Below, one piece after another: positions 44,545 to 55,780 of a DNA stretch of 64,000 nt. Source of the DNA: Lycium barbarum (lineage: Eukaryota; Streptophyta; Magnoliopsida; Solanales; Solanaceae); contig NC_083343.1 of NCBI RefSeq assembly GCF_019175385.1, positions 55,636,457 through 55,700,456 of the forward strand. Direction: 5' to 3'. Below the pieces are notes generated by a model. That model was given only the letters and a program-made list of their open reading frames with translations, made no database searches and was not told the DNA's origin. Within the stretch, counting starts at the first letter, position 1. Every line of letters begins with the position of its first letter. A program made the translations under genes and the position numbers.

Positions 44545-47500
44545 TGTTAGAACCCGTATTTTTGTACAGTGGAATAATTCGGATTTATTTATGATAAGCT
44601 AAGGACAAAATTATTTTGGAATACAAAGTCGGGATTCTTAACCTTCGATTTTATTTTGAGATATAAGTTGTGCATGAATTTATTGGTATGGAACAATTAG
44701 GAAAATTCGGGACCAAAAGTGAGAAACATTGGAAGATAAAAATCATCCACAATTTCCATGGTTGGCCCACACAAATGGTGTTCAATTTTAATTGGGACAA
44801 CACATTAGTGTGGGCCAAGGGGCAAGTGTACAATTCACCTAAGTATTAAAAGATGACCACATTTTCTTTCCACTTCATTTACTTCATTCCCCACACTTGA
44901 AAAAAAAAGGGCAAAGCTGAAAAAACCCCCTTGAGGCTCTCGGCCAACAAGGGAGAAAATCAACTCCCATTTCTTGTTCTTCCAAAAAATTTCCGTTGAT
45001 GTAAACCCACTATATTGAGGTTCCTAAGTAACGTGGAAGTGTCGTTGGAGCGATCAACCCATTATTTTTCAGCCATTGGAAACCCTAGCATTTTGTGGAA
45101 TTGAAGAGGATAGGTAAGAGTTGATCTTGCTTTTGTGTTATAAAGGTTGTTTGTATCTTGTAGTATGTTATAATGGAGGAAAATCATGAAATATGAAATG
45201 TTGGAGGTGAGTTGTGTATGTGGAGCTTGAGCCGTGTAAATGGGTGTTGTTGTGTTGTGATTGAAATTATGAATTAATGCCTAGTTAGTTGATTATGATC
45301 ATTGTAAGGTGAAGAACAATTGAGAATCATCCATATATGTATATGTGTAGTGTTAGCCGAAAATGGGTCACCTTATGTGCCAAGAATTGAATTAGTATCG
45401 CTTATTGTTTAGCCGTCGTCGCCATGAATTCTATGTTGGAAATGAAAGTTTATTGACTCAAATTGATGTTGTAAATATTGCGGACTGATTTGGAAGTTGT
45501 TGTACATTTAATGTAAATTGTGTATTGATGAAAATAGCATTGTTAGAATGTAAATTGTAGATACGAACCATGATTTGGAAATGAAGAAAAAGTTAGGGGG
45601 GCTGTCTCGGTTAGGGGCTGTTTCGGGTAGCTTGGGAAAATTTATGGATTGTTGGAAAAATTGTATAAATTGCTTATAATGTCTTGAAATGTTTTTTGGT
45701 ATGGGTTCGGGTTAGTATGTGAGCGTATAAGCGTCGATTTTGGCTTGAAGGTAAGTCGTCGAATTGAATTTATGAAAGTTGATGAATGATGGAAAAGAGA
45801 GCTATTATTGTTGTATTACCTTTCGGATTGATTATTAATGTTGTTAGGTTGGTTGTTGTTGTTGTTGTTGATTGATACGGCCGAGTTAAATTCTCGGGGT
45901 ATCCTATTTACAGGGGAAATGCTGCCCAAATTTCTGTAGAATTAAGGGCGAAATTGGAATTTAATGCCCAAAGAGTCTTTAGCTAATGTTTGGCATTTTA
46001 TGGCTTGTTTATAGATCGTGGGCAGCCCGAATCATAGGTTGGATTTAGCTTGAGTTTGGATCGTATTTGAGAGCGTTTGAGGTATGTAAAGTATTCTTCC
46101 TTCTTCGGCATGCCTTAGTTAAAATAGGCTATGATATAAGCCTCGAGGAAACTCTATTCTCACAATCCGAGCATGTTTATGAATCGCATTTGTTCTTTGG
46201 CATCCTTGCCTTGTCATGGCAAAACATTGATCCTTATGTTCTTGGAATCCATAATTTGTAAAGATTACATGAAAGCTGATTTTTGTTTTAAAGTTCATTC
46301 TTTAGCGATTCCAAAACTTCAAACGCCCATAATTTCCTCAGAAAAGCTCGGATTGCTTTGAAATTTTCGTAGGAGTTTGTATGATATAAAATGAGTATGT
46401 ATTTCATAGGCGGGCTCAGTTCGGGTCTATACTCGTCCGTGGGTCCCGCGACGCCCTTTTTAAAATACCACAATTTTGAAACAAAAAGTGATAATTATTA
46501 TTCCGATTTCGAATATGACTATTTTACTTATCCTTCAGATTTATAAAAATGATTTTATGCATATGATTCCTCACTACTCCGCTCGTGCCTACTGTGATAT
46601 CGTTCACCGGTTCCCGGGCCGGTTCTGTTGTCGTGCGCTTTGTGATACATTCCGGTGTTATGCTGTGATTATGGTTCACCGTGCTCCTCGCTCGAGGGCC
46701 GGGTTCCACTTATGTTTGGCGTTATGTTGTGTTTGGCGTTATGCTGTGTTGTGATGTGTGAGGGGGATTCGGAGATTTGAAACTTTCTGGTGTGATGTTG
46801 TGTTGTGGCGCCATCGACAGGCGGGCGACCACATTTTCCTGTGCCCTATGCATAATTTATACTTTGGAAATAAACATTTTGATATTTTTTTTTGATATGT
46901 ATTATTTTCTATATATCTGGTTCGATTATTGTTCAGATTTATTTCTGTACCTTCTGCTTTGCATACTCAGTACATATTTCGTACTGACCCCCTTCTCCGG
47001 GGGCTGCGTTTCATGCCCGCAGGTACGGACGCACAGCCTGGTGATCCACCTGTTTAGGACACCCTTTCTGCTATTCGGAGTGCTCCTCTCTTTCCGGAGC
47101 TTATACTTTTGGTATATATATTTATTAGTGCATTTGTATATATTCGTTCATGGGTACGGCGGGGCCCTGTCCCGTCATATGATTCTGTCGGTCTGTTTAG
47201 AGGTCTGTGGACATGTTTGTGGGTTAGGGTCTTTCTGTATGGATAGGTGTATATGTTGTTTGGGCGATCCCATACGCCGAGGCGGCCGGTCCGCATATGT
47301 TTATACATTGCTTGGTTAGCCCTGTGTGGCTTTTGTTGGTATTTTCTGCGTGCAGGGTATATTGGATAGTCCGTAAAACAAAGGAAACTCTGCCGAAATT
47401 TTTCTGGAAATTACCTAAATTTGAAATAAAGCCTTGTCGGCTTCCGCCATATACTAGAATGAGTTGATAGAATTTGAGCTAATATTTGATAGATGGGTTC

Positions 47501-47550
47501 GGGTGCCCAGATTGGGAACTAGTCACGGCCTACGGGGTTGGGTCGTGACA
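44545..47550 (+). repeat. LTR E2 (3' LTR, 3006 bp)
   Basis: Same family as E1, offset 8171 bp, with the 19-20 bp stretch missing from E1 retained near 47496-47517. Inverted repeat 44762-44818, TATA-like box 44844-44852, hairpin domain 46968-47176. Confidence 0.95.
46968..47176 (+). other. Multi-hairpin domain of LTR E2
   Basis: Same five stems as LTR E1, with no change noticed in the paired bases. Confidence 0.72.
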
Positions 47551-47555
47551 GATGA
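47551..47555. repeat. Target-site duplication of element E, right copy (GATGA)
   Basis: Directly after LTR E2; matches 36369-36373. Confidence 0.82.
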
Positions 47556-48527
47556 TCTCCAAAGAAAAGAAAGGTAGTGTGCCAATGGATAGCAAGATAG
47601 CAGTACTGCTGGGGATTAGAAAGTACCTCGCAATTCGCCGGTTATGTTGAATGTGAGAGCATATGATATAGAACCATATAAAAATCTTCATAATGAAATG
47701 GCCAACATGTGGTGTAAGGACAACGATAAAGGAGTCAAAGAAGAATAAAGGCTAATTTAAGTCTCTAATGATCAGCGGTACAAGAGAATCGAGGACAAGT
47801 ATACCCATGTGGAAAGGAAGTCATGACGAAGTGAGATTTTGCCTTAGTCCTATACTTATGGGTTCATATTGTAAGATTTGAGGAGAGGAAATTGAAGGAA
47901 AAAGTGCCAATATGAAATTGAAGATATTTTGAGTTGTAAACTAGCTTGAGCTACGATTATTAGTGTATTATGATTGTAACCTTGCTAACGAGAGATAAGA
48001 AGGAGAATAAGAGAGTGCTAAAAATTACATATACGTATATAAGAGAGTATATTGAGGTTATTGTTATGAATTGATTATGGATAAAAAAGAGTTTAGATGG
48101 ATAATCTGAGGGAATTAACCCTTAAGGGTAGAGAGTCATTAGCAATAAAATGCTATTGCAAATTATTTGAGCATTACTATAGATGGATCTATGATGATAT
48201 TGTGAGAAATCAAGGCGTCTGATCAATGAGTTACAAAGAGTGATATGGTACATACACAAGATCAACGAGTACAAAAAGGGATAGTCTAAAATAGCACCAG
48301 AGAAGCAAGCAAGGAAAGGTGATTATGAAATCACAAGATTAAGGGAGTATTGGATAACTTACGTGCATACTATAAGATTTTGAAGTCATATGAATATAAG
48401 AAATCTAGCTTGTTGAAGGAAGTAAAATGTAAGTCGTGTTCGGAAAGGTTTTTGCTATAATTGAGCTAATATTTATTCGGTGATGTCTTGAGGGGCTGCT
48501 ATAGGGCCTACTGTATCGTTGATGAAG
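47556..48527 (+). mobile_element. Element D internal region, probable right part
   Basis: About 970 bp of purine-rich, stop-rich sequence similar in composition to 34568-36373 and assigned to D by position. No coding motif, clear polypurine tract or RNA gene found. Confidence 0.5.
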
Positions 48528-48605
48528 TGTTATGTAAGTGCCAAGAAGGTTCCACGAGGATTGGAAGTCAAATGAATCAACGAGAGAAAGTTTCGGATAA
48601 CTAGG

Positions 48606-48791
48606 AGTTATACGACCACTTATACGATCCGTATAACTTTACACGGTCTGTATAACATGACCTTTGCAGAAAGGGATGTTTCCATGGTGGTGTTATACGG
48701 TCCACTTATATGGACCGTATAATATTATACGGACCGTATAAGTGGTCAGTATAAGTCTATCGGGCAGATTTTTATTTTTTTGTATAAATAG
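48606..48791 (+). promoter_or_regulatory. LTR F promoter: TATA box with ATACGG palindrome cluster
   Basis: About eight half-sites of TTATACGGTCC lie between 48608 and 48755. They include perfect 12-bp arms (48693-48704 / 48711-48722, 6-base loop), TTATACGG/CCGTATAA (48725-48741) and TTATACG/CGTATAA (48620-48636). TATAAATAG follows at 48783. Confidence 0.6.
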
Positions 48792-49964
48792 ATGGCCCTT
48801 GTTCTTTTATTTCATTTCTCACATTTCCACAAGTCTTGAGAGCTACAAACCCTTATCCAAGCATATTCCACTCCAACCGAAGAGATTACAAAGATCAAGA
48901 GGCAAGAATCAAGGTACCCATGTGTTAGAAGTCTTGCAAGGTTTACTAGGCTACAAACACTTCATGGGTATTGAAGCTAGGGTTTTCACATAAATTGATA
49001 GCTTCTCCAAAGCTCATTCCTATGAGATAAAAGGTTAGTTTTCATGCTTATTTCACGTTATCATGAAAGCTTGCTTGTTGAACAACTTGGGTAGAAGAAG
49101 AAAGTAGAAAATGTGGTCCAAATGCAGCTTTTGTGATGTTTTTGAGTAGTATGCTAACTTGAGTCATGATTCTTAGCATTATATAGGCATAATATTGTTA
49201 TGGAAGGTAGTAATAGTGATGAGGAAGCATTGTATGAAAATGTGCTAAGAATGGGTGTGAAGTTGTTAGTATAAGTTGAGCATGAGAATGAATTTTGAAG
49301 GCTTAATGGAATGTGATTACTTGATTATGATATTGTGGATGTTATTATGGATGTTTGGGAGTTGTTTTGTAATACGGTGGAAGTTGACGAAATAGAGGAA
49401 ATGCTGCCCAATTTTCATTAGATCATGAATTATTCTAGTCTGAATTTAAGAGTATCATTAAGGCTTAGCCATGGTATGAATCCTTCTAAAAGTAGATTGT
49501 TCAATCTTCAACGGTGATCGTTAAGTAGTTAAGAAGACCAAGAGGTATATAAGGTTAACCCTTCTTTCATTAAGGCATGATTACTTTGCTATATACCCTC
49601 TCATGAGTTCCATAATGTCTTCCGAGTGACTCTATCTCTAAAAGTTACTAAAGATCATTATCCTCGATACTTTCACGATGCTATTACCTCCCTTATACGA
49701 TAGTTGATCCTCTAAGGATAGACCTGACGAAAACGATGATGGTGATGATGTTGATGATACTTATGGACTCTTATGTATACGTGTCTAAGTATGTATGACT
49801 ATTATGTGACACTGAGCTTATATGGCAGGGTATGATACCTATCGCGCGCGCACCATTGCAGTTGGGTATGGATAACGCTAAGCCTTGGCAGGGCCAGGTA
49901 CGTATAATGCCGATCCTTGTCATGGCCGGGTACGTGAAACACCGAGCTTTCGTGGTCGGGTATG

Positions 49965-49991
49965 ATATATATATATATATATATATATATA
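49965..49991. repeat. (AT)n microsatellite in LTR F
   Basis: About 13 AT units. Similar TA-rich runs occur in LTR B and in the interior of H. Confidence 0.9.
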
Positions 49992-50157
49992 CGTAAGCAT
50001 TAGAAATGGAAGGTCCCTATGAGAGACAAGTAAGTAAATATGATGATGGCCACTAGAGGTACAAATGGCTCTATTACCTCCTGATTCTTCTATCTTATGT
50101 TATTTCTTATGCTATTTCTTATGCTCCTACTGTGATTTTGATTATGCTTTAGATACT

Positions 50158-50353
50158 CAGTACATTATTCGTATTGACTTCCTTTTGTTTGTGGAAGCTG
50201 CGTCATGCCCGCAGGTAGACAGGGAGACAGGCTTGATGAATAGACTTCTTGTTCAGGGACTGCATAGAAGAGCTCCATTTCATCCGGAGCTACAGCTGTT
50301 GGTATTATTCTATTGTGTACATACATATGGGCATGGCGGGGTCCTGCCCCATA
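50158..50353 (+). other. Multi-hairpin domain of LTR F
   Basis: CAGTAC/GTATTG (one G-U pair), CTTCC/GGAAG (50178-50197), CTGCG/CGCAG (50198-50214), AGCTCC/GGAGCT, and a weaker GGCGGG segment. The CTTCC/GGAAG stem is changed on both sides compared with CCCCC/GGGGG. Confidence 0.68.
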
Positions 50354-50963
50354 TATATGATGTTACATACTCTTCTTAGAGGCTCGTAGACAGTTGTGTA
50401 TGGTTAGATGTCTTGTAGCCTTGTCGGCTCACATTTTGTATATTATTTTGCTAGCCTCGTCGGCTTGTGTATATGGACATAGGCATTGTTGTTGATATAA
50501 TTCAAATGTGCCATTGCCCGATGTGATTAGCATTGTGGATGTATAGAAATCATAAGTACGCCATGTGGCTCACCAAGATATGAATGCACCATAAGAGGTG
50601 CCCGGGTAGTTTAGCACCGGGTGCCCGTCATGGCCCTCCGTGTCACACCCTAACAGCAGTAGGGCATGACGGGCACCCGACTCTCATCAGAGTCAAGCGA
50701 ACCCTTGACATTTGCTATATCAAAACCTGTCATTTCAAAAACTTTTAAAAACATAAAACTTTTCCAGATAGAAATCATTATCTTTATAACGATTATGAAA
50801 CCTTCAATCAAATAAGTAGTTTAAACCAATTGAAATCATCTAAAATACATATTCTTTTAAAATCCACAAATGACTCAACTGACATCACTTTGTCGACATC
50901 TCGACAAACATACCACAGGAAACTGTCTGCAGAAGTCTCTAAGAAGTAAACTGAACATTATGA

Positions 50964-51162
50964 GTCAGGACTGGGCCCTGACATACCCATAATCATACAT
51001 ATCGATACATGACTCAGCCAGCTCCAGAATGAGGTGGAGCTTGCCAATCCCAGCTGACGTCCAAGCATCCTAACTATACACTTAACCTGCCAAACAATCT
51101 GGGGCTGCGGGCATAAACGCAGCGTCCCCAGGCAAAAGGACGTCAGTACGGACAATGTACTG
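50964..51162 (-). other. Multi-hairpin domain of LTR G
   Basis: Transcript order: CAGTAC/GTACTG, CGTCC/GGACG, CTGCG/CGCAG, AGCTCC/GGAGCT, GTCAGG/CCTGAC (50964-50982, 7-base loop). The second and last stems are fully paired with bases different from the other families. Confidence 0.74.
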
Positions 51163-51319
51163 AGTATGTAAGGTGGTAACAAGTCATAATCATAATTTGA
51201 ATTAGGAGAGAATAAATCGCAACCTAACTCAATACCTGCAGCCTTCGCTGGAAGAAACATAAATGTGCACACGAAGTCTCAAAACAATCTTTAAGTAAAT
51301 AATACAATCCAACACATAT

Positions 51320-51523
51320 GCCGCTTCCGACATCTTAACAGAATAGTCCCTTCGGACAGCCGCTTCTGGCTAGTATCACAATAGTCCCTTCGGACAGCCG
51401 CTTCGGGCATAATAAAGATGGCCCCTTCGGGCAGCCGCTTCCAACTTAATAATGATGGCCCCTTCGGGCAGCCGCTTCCGACTTAACAATGATGGCCCCT
51501 TCGGGCAGCCGCTTCCGACTTAA
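51320..51523 (-). repeat. Five 37-38 bp tandem hairpin units in LTR G
   Basis: The CCCTTCGG cores are spaced 38, 37, 37 and 37 bp. On the transcribed strand each unit has a 4-bp stem with a GAAG loop: GTCC/GGAC in two units, GCCC/GGGC in three. The two forms differ by paired changes. Confidence 0.88.
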
Positions 51524-52873
51524 TATCACCATCATATCAACACAAACTCTATCCACAAATATCAATTTCAATTCATATCATAAGTCACTAATCAATTCAT
51601 CACAATCTAGTTATTAGCCTTAGTCTTTATAAGAAGTTATCAAATTTGTGTCTCGCTAGACTCAGGAGGACATACTTCCAGGTTTGAGGGTAGAATTGTT
51701 ATGAAATTCATACTACTTATATTCTAATCAATTTCATCTTATTAACCTACTTAAAGAATAAATGATCATATCAATACTAAGGGATGATACTATGGAATGT
51801 AAACATAAATCGTAAATGAAATGAAGTAGTAAAATCTCGCACACCTTTCGGAGTGGTTTTGAAAATCAAACTTTATGTTTCCTTTAGTATAAAACTCATT
51901 TCTTCTAAATCATTAGTAAAACCATATACACAACTCAACTTGGCATCTTATGGGTGTTCCCTTTGGAACAGAATAGGAGTACAATATCAATAAGCCATCA
52001 CAAGAAACATTTAGACCTTATTCGTCTAAGAATGGAATCATATGGAGTACATATAGAATGAATAATAGCAAGAATCATGCCAAAGGAAGAAAGGTTTGCC
52101 TTACATACCTTGTCGCTTACGTGATTAGATTAACTTATGCTTCCAAATACTGGCCAATATACAATCAAGGTAAAGGAAACTGTAGACAACTTGAAAGAGG
52201 CTCATATACTTCTCTAAGCTCGTAATTAACTTTCGTAAATTCGGGCAGCATTTTCCCTGAAAACTTCGTTTCCCTCTAATTCCAATTCAATTTAACAACG
52301 CAATCAGCAACCAACAACAACAACAACCATCTCATATAAGCCTCTTTAAACTCAAAGCATCAACTCCCAAAGATATACACCAAAACAGCCTAGTATACGC
52401 TTTGTATACGATATCTACATTCACTTTATTCTCCCAAATTCAAGAACACCGACTTATCAAAAACATCAACAACAATATCAACAATCAATTTATAACAATA
52501 TCCAACTAATTCTATCCATTTAATCATACCAAAACAGACCCCAACTTATTTGATATCCAAAAATGTTAACCGAACTTTGCACGTCATTTTCTCTATTGTA
52601 ACCCGTCAAATCTATCAATGATCATGATAAGAACATAATTAACATTTTAAAAATACCTTATCTGAGCAGCCACCACGAAACCAACATCCCCCAAGTTCAA
52701 CCTTTAGCTTAAAATGACGGTAACAACTCATACTACACTTTATCCTTCACGAGCCTGGAATTCGGGGCCTCGAACTTGCTCGATTCTTCACTTTCTCTTT
52801 CTAACTCTTCTCTCTCTCTAAAAGTTTGTAGACTGCTTGATTTGTAAAATTAGTGAACTTTTATGCATTTCGC

Positions 52874-52918
52874 CCTTATATATGGGTCTTGGGTCGGTTC
52901 CCACCGACCTTGAGTCGG
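52874..52918 (-). promoter_or_regulatory. LTR G promoter: TATA box and inverted repeat
   Basis: The minus strand reads CATATATAAGG at 52884-52874. Just upstream are GGTCGG/CCGACC arms (52892-52897 / 52904-52909) and the alternative overlapping CCGAC/GTCGG pair (52904-52918). Confidence 0.55.
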
Positions 52919-53455
52919 GTTGGGCCGAGCAGACTGCCCAGCTTGACCTTGTTGCATTAAAACGTCAATAACTTTTTATCCCTATGTCGTGTGAAGGCCC
53001 ACGACCTATGGTTGGAAAGCTAATTCAATTATCTAGAACTGTCATATTTGGAGTTTTCCCAAATTCTCAAATAATGATGGGGTTATTTCCTTCCGAAGTA
53101 AGATCACCCGAAAACGTAACTTAAAAACATCTTTTTGGAGGGCTTTCACTTTGATTTGGCTTAAGGGTCCTTCTTGAGTTGTATTTAACTTCACATATAT
53201 TATCCATATAACTTGTCATATGTCCTTTATAAGATCTCGACATGTGGACCCCACCTCAGCTTACGATTACGAGGGCTATATATCTTTTAACGTATCATTC
53301 CAATCGTATTGTACGAATTCCAAATATCATACTCATGCTATCCTCATGCTAATACAGTAGAATTTCATCCTTTATACATGTAATATTTTCTCCTTCTTGA
53401 GCTCACATTAAGCCATCTGTAGCCTTAGTAACACGAAATTTTCTGGGGCGTAACA

Positions 53456-53468
53456 TCCTTCCCCTCTT
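53456..53468 (-). promoter_or_regulatory. Element G polypurine tract
   Basis: The minus strand reads AAGAGGGGAAGGA, directly before LTR G. Half of the usual adjacent hairpin (CGAGGACGAATGT) remains at 53472-53485 before the junction with H. Confidence 0.85.
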
Positions 53469-53484
53469 AGAAACATTCGTCCTC

Positions 53485-55340
53485 GAAAATTAGTTCGCTC
53501 ATGAACTGGAATTAGCTACGGTGACGCATGCCTTAAAGATACGGCGGCATTACTTACACGGGGTCCGCGTTGATATTTATACGGACCCTAAGAGCTTTCA
53601 GTATACATATATTTTAAGAAAAAGGAGCTGAACTTGCAGCAAGAAAAGATGGTTCGAATTATTGAAGGATTATGATGTTAATATTTTGTACCACCCTAGG
53701 AAAGCTAACATTGTGGCAGACGCACTTAGTCGTGAACCCATGGACGGCATTGACCGGCGTACATTCGGAAACAAAGAATTGGTTTGTAAAACTCATCAGT
53801 CGGCTAGCCTTGGAGTTTGTTTGGTCGGTTCTGAAGATATTGAAATTTTCGTCTTAGAAGTTACAGAATCATCGATTATAGAATAGGTAAATCAGCGTCA
53901 GTTTGAGGACTTTATTCTTGCATGATACAAAGATACGATCTTTGACAAGGAAAATACTCAGTTTGAGGTTTCGTCTGATGAGTATTATTATACCGAGGTA
54001 GATTATGTGTGCCCGACATCGTAGGGCGGCAACGGCCAATTATGAGCGGAGCGCATAATGTTCGGTATTTCGTTTATCCCGGATCCACTAAAAGGTACCA
54101 TGACCTCGGATGTCTATATTGGCGGAATAGTATGAGACGGGACATCGCAAGGCTCGTGGCCCAGTACCCGAATTGCCAACCAGTCAAAATTGAGCATCAG
54201 AAACGGGGTGGACTGTTCAGGAAATGGGAATTTTGATATGGAAGTGGGAAATAGTCAATATGGATTCCATTACGGGTTTGCCCCGTATTCCACGGAAGTA
54301 TGATTTCCATATGGGGTATGGTTAATAGGCTGACAAAATCAGTCCATTTTCTCCCCGTCAGAGCCATTTATTCAGTTGAGGATTATGCCAGACTATATGT
54401 ATTAAAGGAATAGTGAGACTCCACGGAGTTCCTATATCTATTGTCACTGACAAAAGTACTCAGTTATGACTAATTTCGGGGAATCTGTTCCCTGGAAGGA
54501 TTAAGGGCTCAGGTAAGTCTGAGCACAGTATTCCACCCTCAGAGCAGACAGGCCGAACACACTAGGCAAATGCTAGAAGATATGTTTTGGGCCTGTATTA
54601 TTGACTTCGTAGGTAGCTGGGATGATCACCGCCATGGATTGAGTTGCTTATAATAACAACTACTATTCTAACGTCTAGAGGGCTCCTATGAGGCTTTGTA
54701 TGGCAGAAAAATTCAGGTCACTGAACGGCTAGTTCGATACTGGCGAAACAGAATTAATCGGTCCAGATATGATCCAATAAGCCGTTGATAAAGTGAAACT
54801 TATCCGAGAGAGACAATTAGCAGCTTCGAGTCGACAGAAGTCATATTCTGATAAGTGACATCGACCCTGGGAGTTCCAGGTCGGTAATTGAGCATTTTTT
54901 TGAAAGGATCGCCTATGAAAGGCATAATGCAATTCGGCAAGAAAAAAGGGTAAGCTCAGCCCGCGACGTATCGGACTTTATTCGATTGTTTGAAAAATTA
55001 AGAATGTCTCCTATGGATTAGATTTACCATCTGATCTGGAAGTGGTACATCGGGCATTTCATGTATCTATACTTCGTGAATGCGTCGGTGGCCCTCCCAA
55101 AATATTTCCAGTAGAAGAGATTCAAGTGACGGAGGAATTTTTTGATGAAGAACAATCTATAATTATTCTGGATCGCCAGGGGTAGAGATTACACACTAAA
55201 TATATACCCCCTATTAAGGTCTTGTGGCAAGACAATAATGGAGAAGTAATGACCTTGGAAGTTGAGGACGGAATGAAAAAGAAGTGCCCTCACTTGTCTC
55301 TTATGCCCACCAGTAATCTAAATTCCTTACTTGGCTAAAT
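53485..55340 (+). pseudogene. Element H pol remnant, upstream copy (RNase H to chromodomain)
   Basis: Plus-strand pol fragment starting abruptly inside RNase H (THELELATVTHALKI). It runs through the tether LYHPRKANIVADALSRE (53662-53886), the integrase HHCC region (NVRYFVYPGSTKRYHDL ... YPNCQPVKIEHQ, with the first zinc Cys replaced by Tyr, 54009-54236), remnants of the DDE domain and a chromodomain-like end (about 55150-55310). Stops at 53884 and 53923 and further breaks are shared with the downstream copy 7469 bp away. Dead. Its left end is a junction with element G. Confidence 0.9.
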
Positions 55341-55443
55341 TCAAAGATGAATGCGTATAAATTGTGTTGACCATAAAAAGAAACTCCCCCGAAGTGCTTA
55401 CAGACCCTACAAGACTAATCTAACATTCGAGGATGAATGTTTT

Positions 55444-55457
55444 AAAGGGGGGGAGGA
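55444..55457 (+). promoter_or_regulatory. Element H polypurine tract, upstream copy
   Basis: AAAGGGGGGGAGGA directly before LTR H1, preceded by the AACATTCG...GAATGTT hairpin (55423-55442), which carries one unpaired change here. Confidence 0.92.
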
Positions 55458-55700
55458 TGTTATATCCCGTACTTTCGCGTATTCGGAAAAATTTGAGATA
55501 ATTTTGATTTGTAAGGAATAAGGCCATATGTTGATTTGAATTAGTATATGTGTGTGTTGTTCACGAAAGATATTGGTGTGGAAACACGGAGGAAGGCCAA
55601 GGGCAAAAATTGGAATTATGAAAATTAGTTTCGGGAATTACAAAACGAGAATTATCATTAATTGGGCTCAAATAAAAGAGCAAAATGAGGCCCAAAATGA

Positions 55701-55780
55701 GGTGGGGTGGCCGGCCATGTGCCTTGGCCCAACCACCAAATTAATGAATATTTTTCCATGTGACATAATTAATATAATAG
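55701..55780 (+). promoter_or_regulatory. LTR H1 promoter region with GGCCGGCC palindrome
   Basis: GGTGG (55701-55705) and CCACC (55733-55737) enclose the 8-bp palindrome GGCCGGCC. A weak TATA-like box lies at 55771-55780. The corresponding site in LTR H2 is near 63170-63249. Confidence 0.4.

Larger units (their letters stand above)
36374..47550 (+). mobile_element. Element E: complete Tekay-like retrotransposon, decayed coding
   Basis: Structurally complete: LTR E1 (36374-39360), primer-binding site, gag-pol remnant, 3' untranslated region and LTR E2 (44545-47550). It is inserted in D on the same strand. About 25-30 differences between its LTRs by eye (near 1%) make it clearly older than array C. 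Confidence 0.95.
48528..50640 (+). repeat. LTR F (plus, 3' end missing)
   Basis: An LTR of another Tekay-like subfamily. The start at TGTTATGTAAG (48528) is tentative because no good polypurine tract precedes it. The body is secure: TATAAATAG (48783-48791), TGCTGCC box (49393-49415), degenerate tandem hairpin units (about 49820-49965), an (AT)n run (49965-49991) and the multi-hairpin domain (50158-50353). It ends at 50640, an estimated 20 bases before the expected GTCGTGACA, where LTR G begins. Too different from LTR D to be its partner. Confidence 0.78.
50641..53455 (-). repeat. LTR G (2815 bp, 3' LTR of a minus-strand element)
   Basis: On the minus strand it starts TGTTACGCCCCAG (53455) and ends GGGTGTGACA (50641). 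It lies at the 3' end of LTR F. The polypurine tract at 53456-53468 shows it is a 3' LTR whose interior should lie to the right, but unrelated plus-strand pol sequence starts at 53485. It contains a TATA box (52874-52884), an inverted repeat, the TGCTGCC box (52235-52262), five hairpin repeats (51320-51523) and the multi-hairpin domain (50964-51162). Confidence 0.9.

Noticed and set aside
48742..48993. 83-codon frame after the LTR F TATA box
   Set aside because: Starts before the TATA box, has no motif and is not conserved in the other LTRs.
32859..50640. LTR D and LTR F as the two LTRs of one element
   Set aside because: Position and strand would fit, but likeness is limited to the motifs common to all families; F is closer to B than to D in the hairpin domain. 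Not fully excluded for a very old element.
51320..51523. Evenly spaced repeats looking like a CRISPR array
   Set aside because: Eukaryotic retrotransposon context, units contiguous without unique spacers, and imperfect copies.
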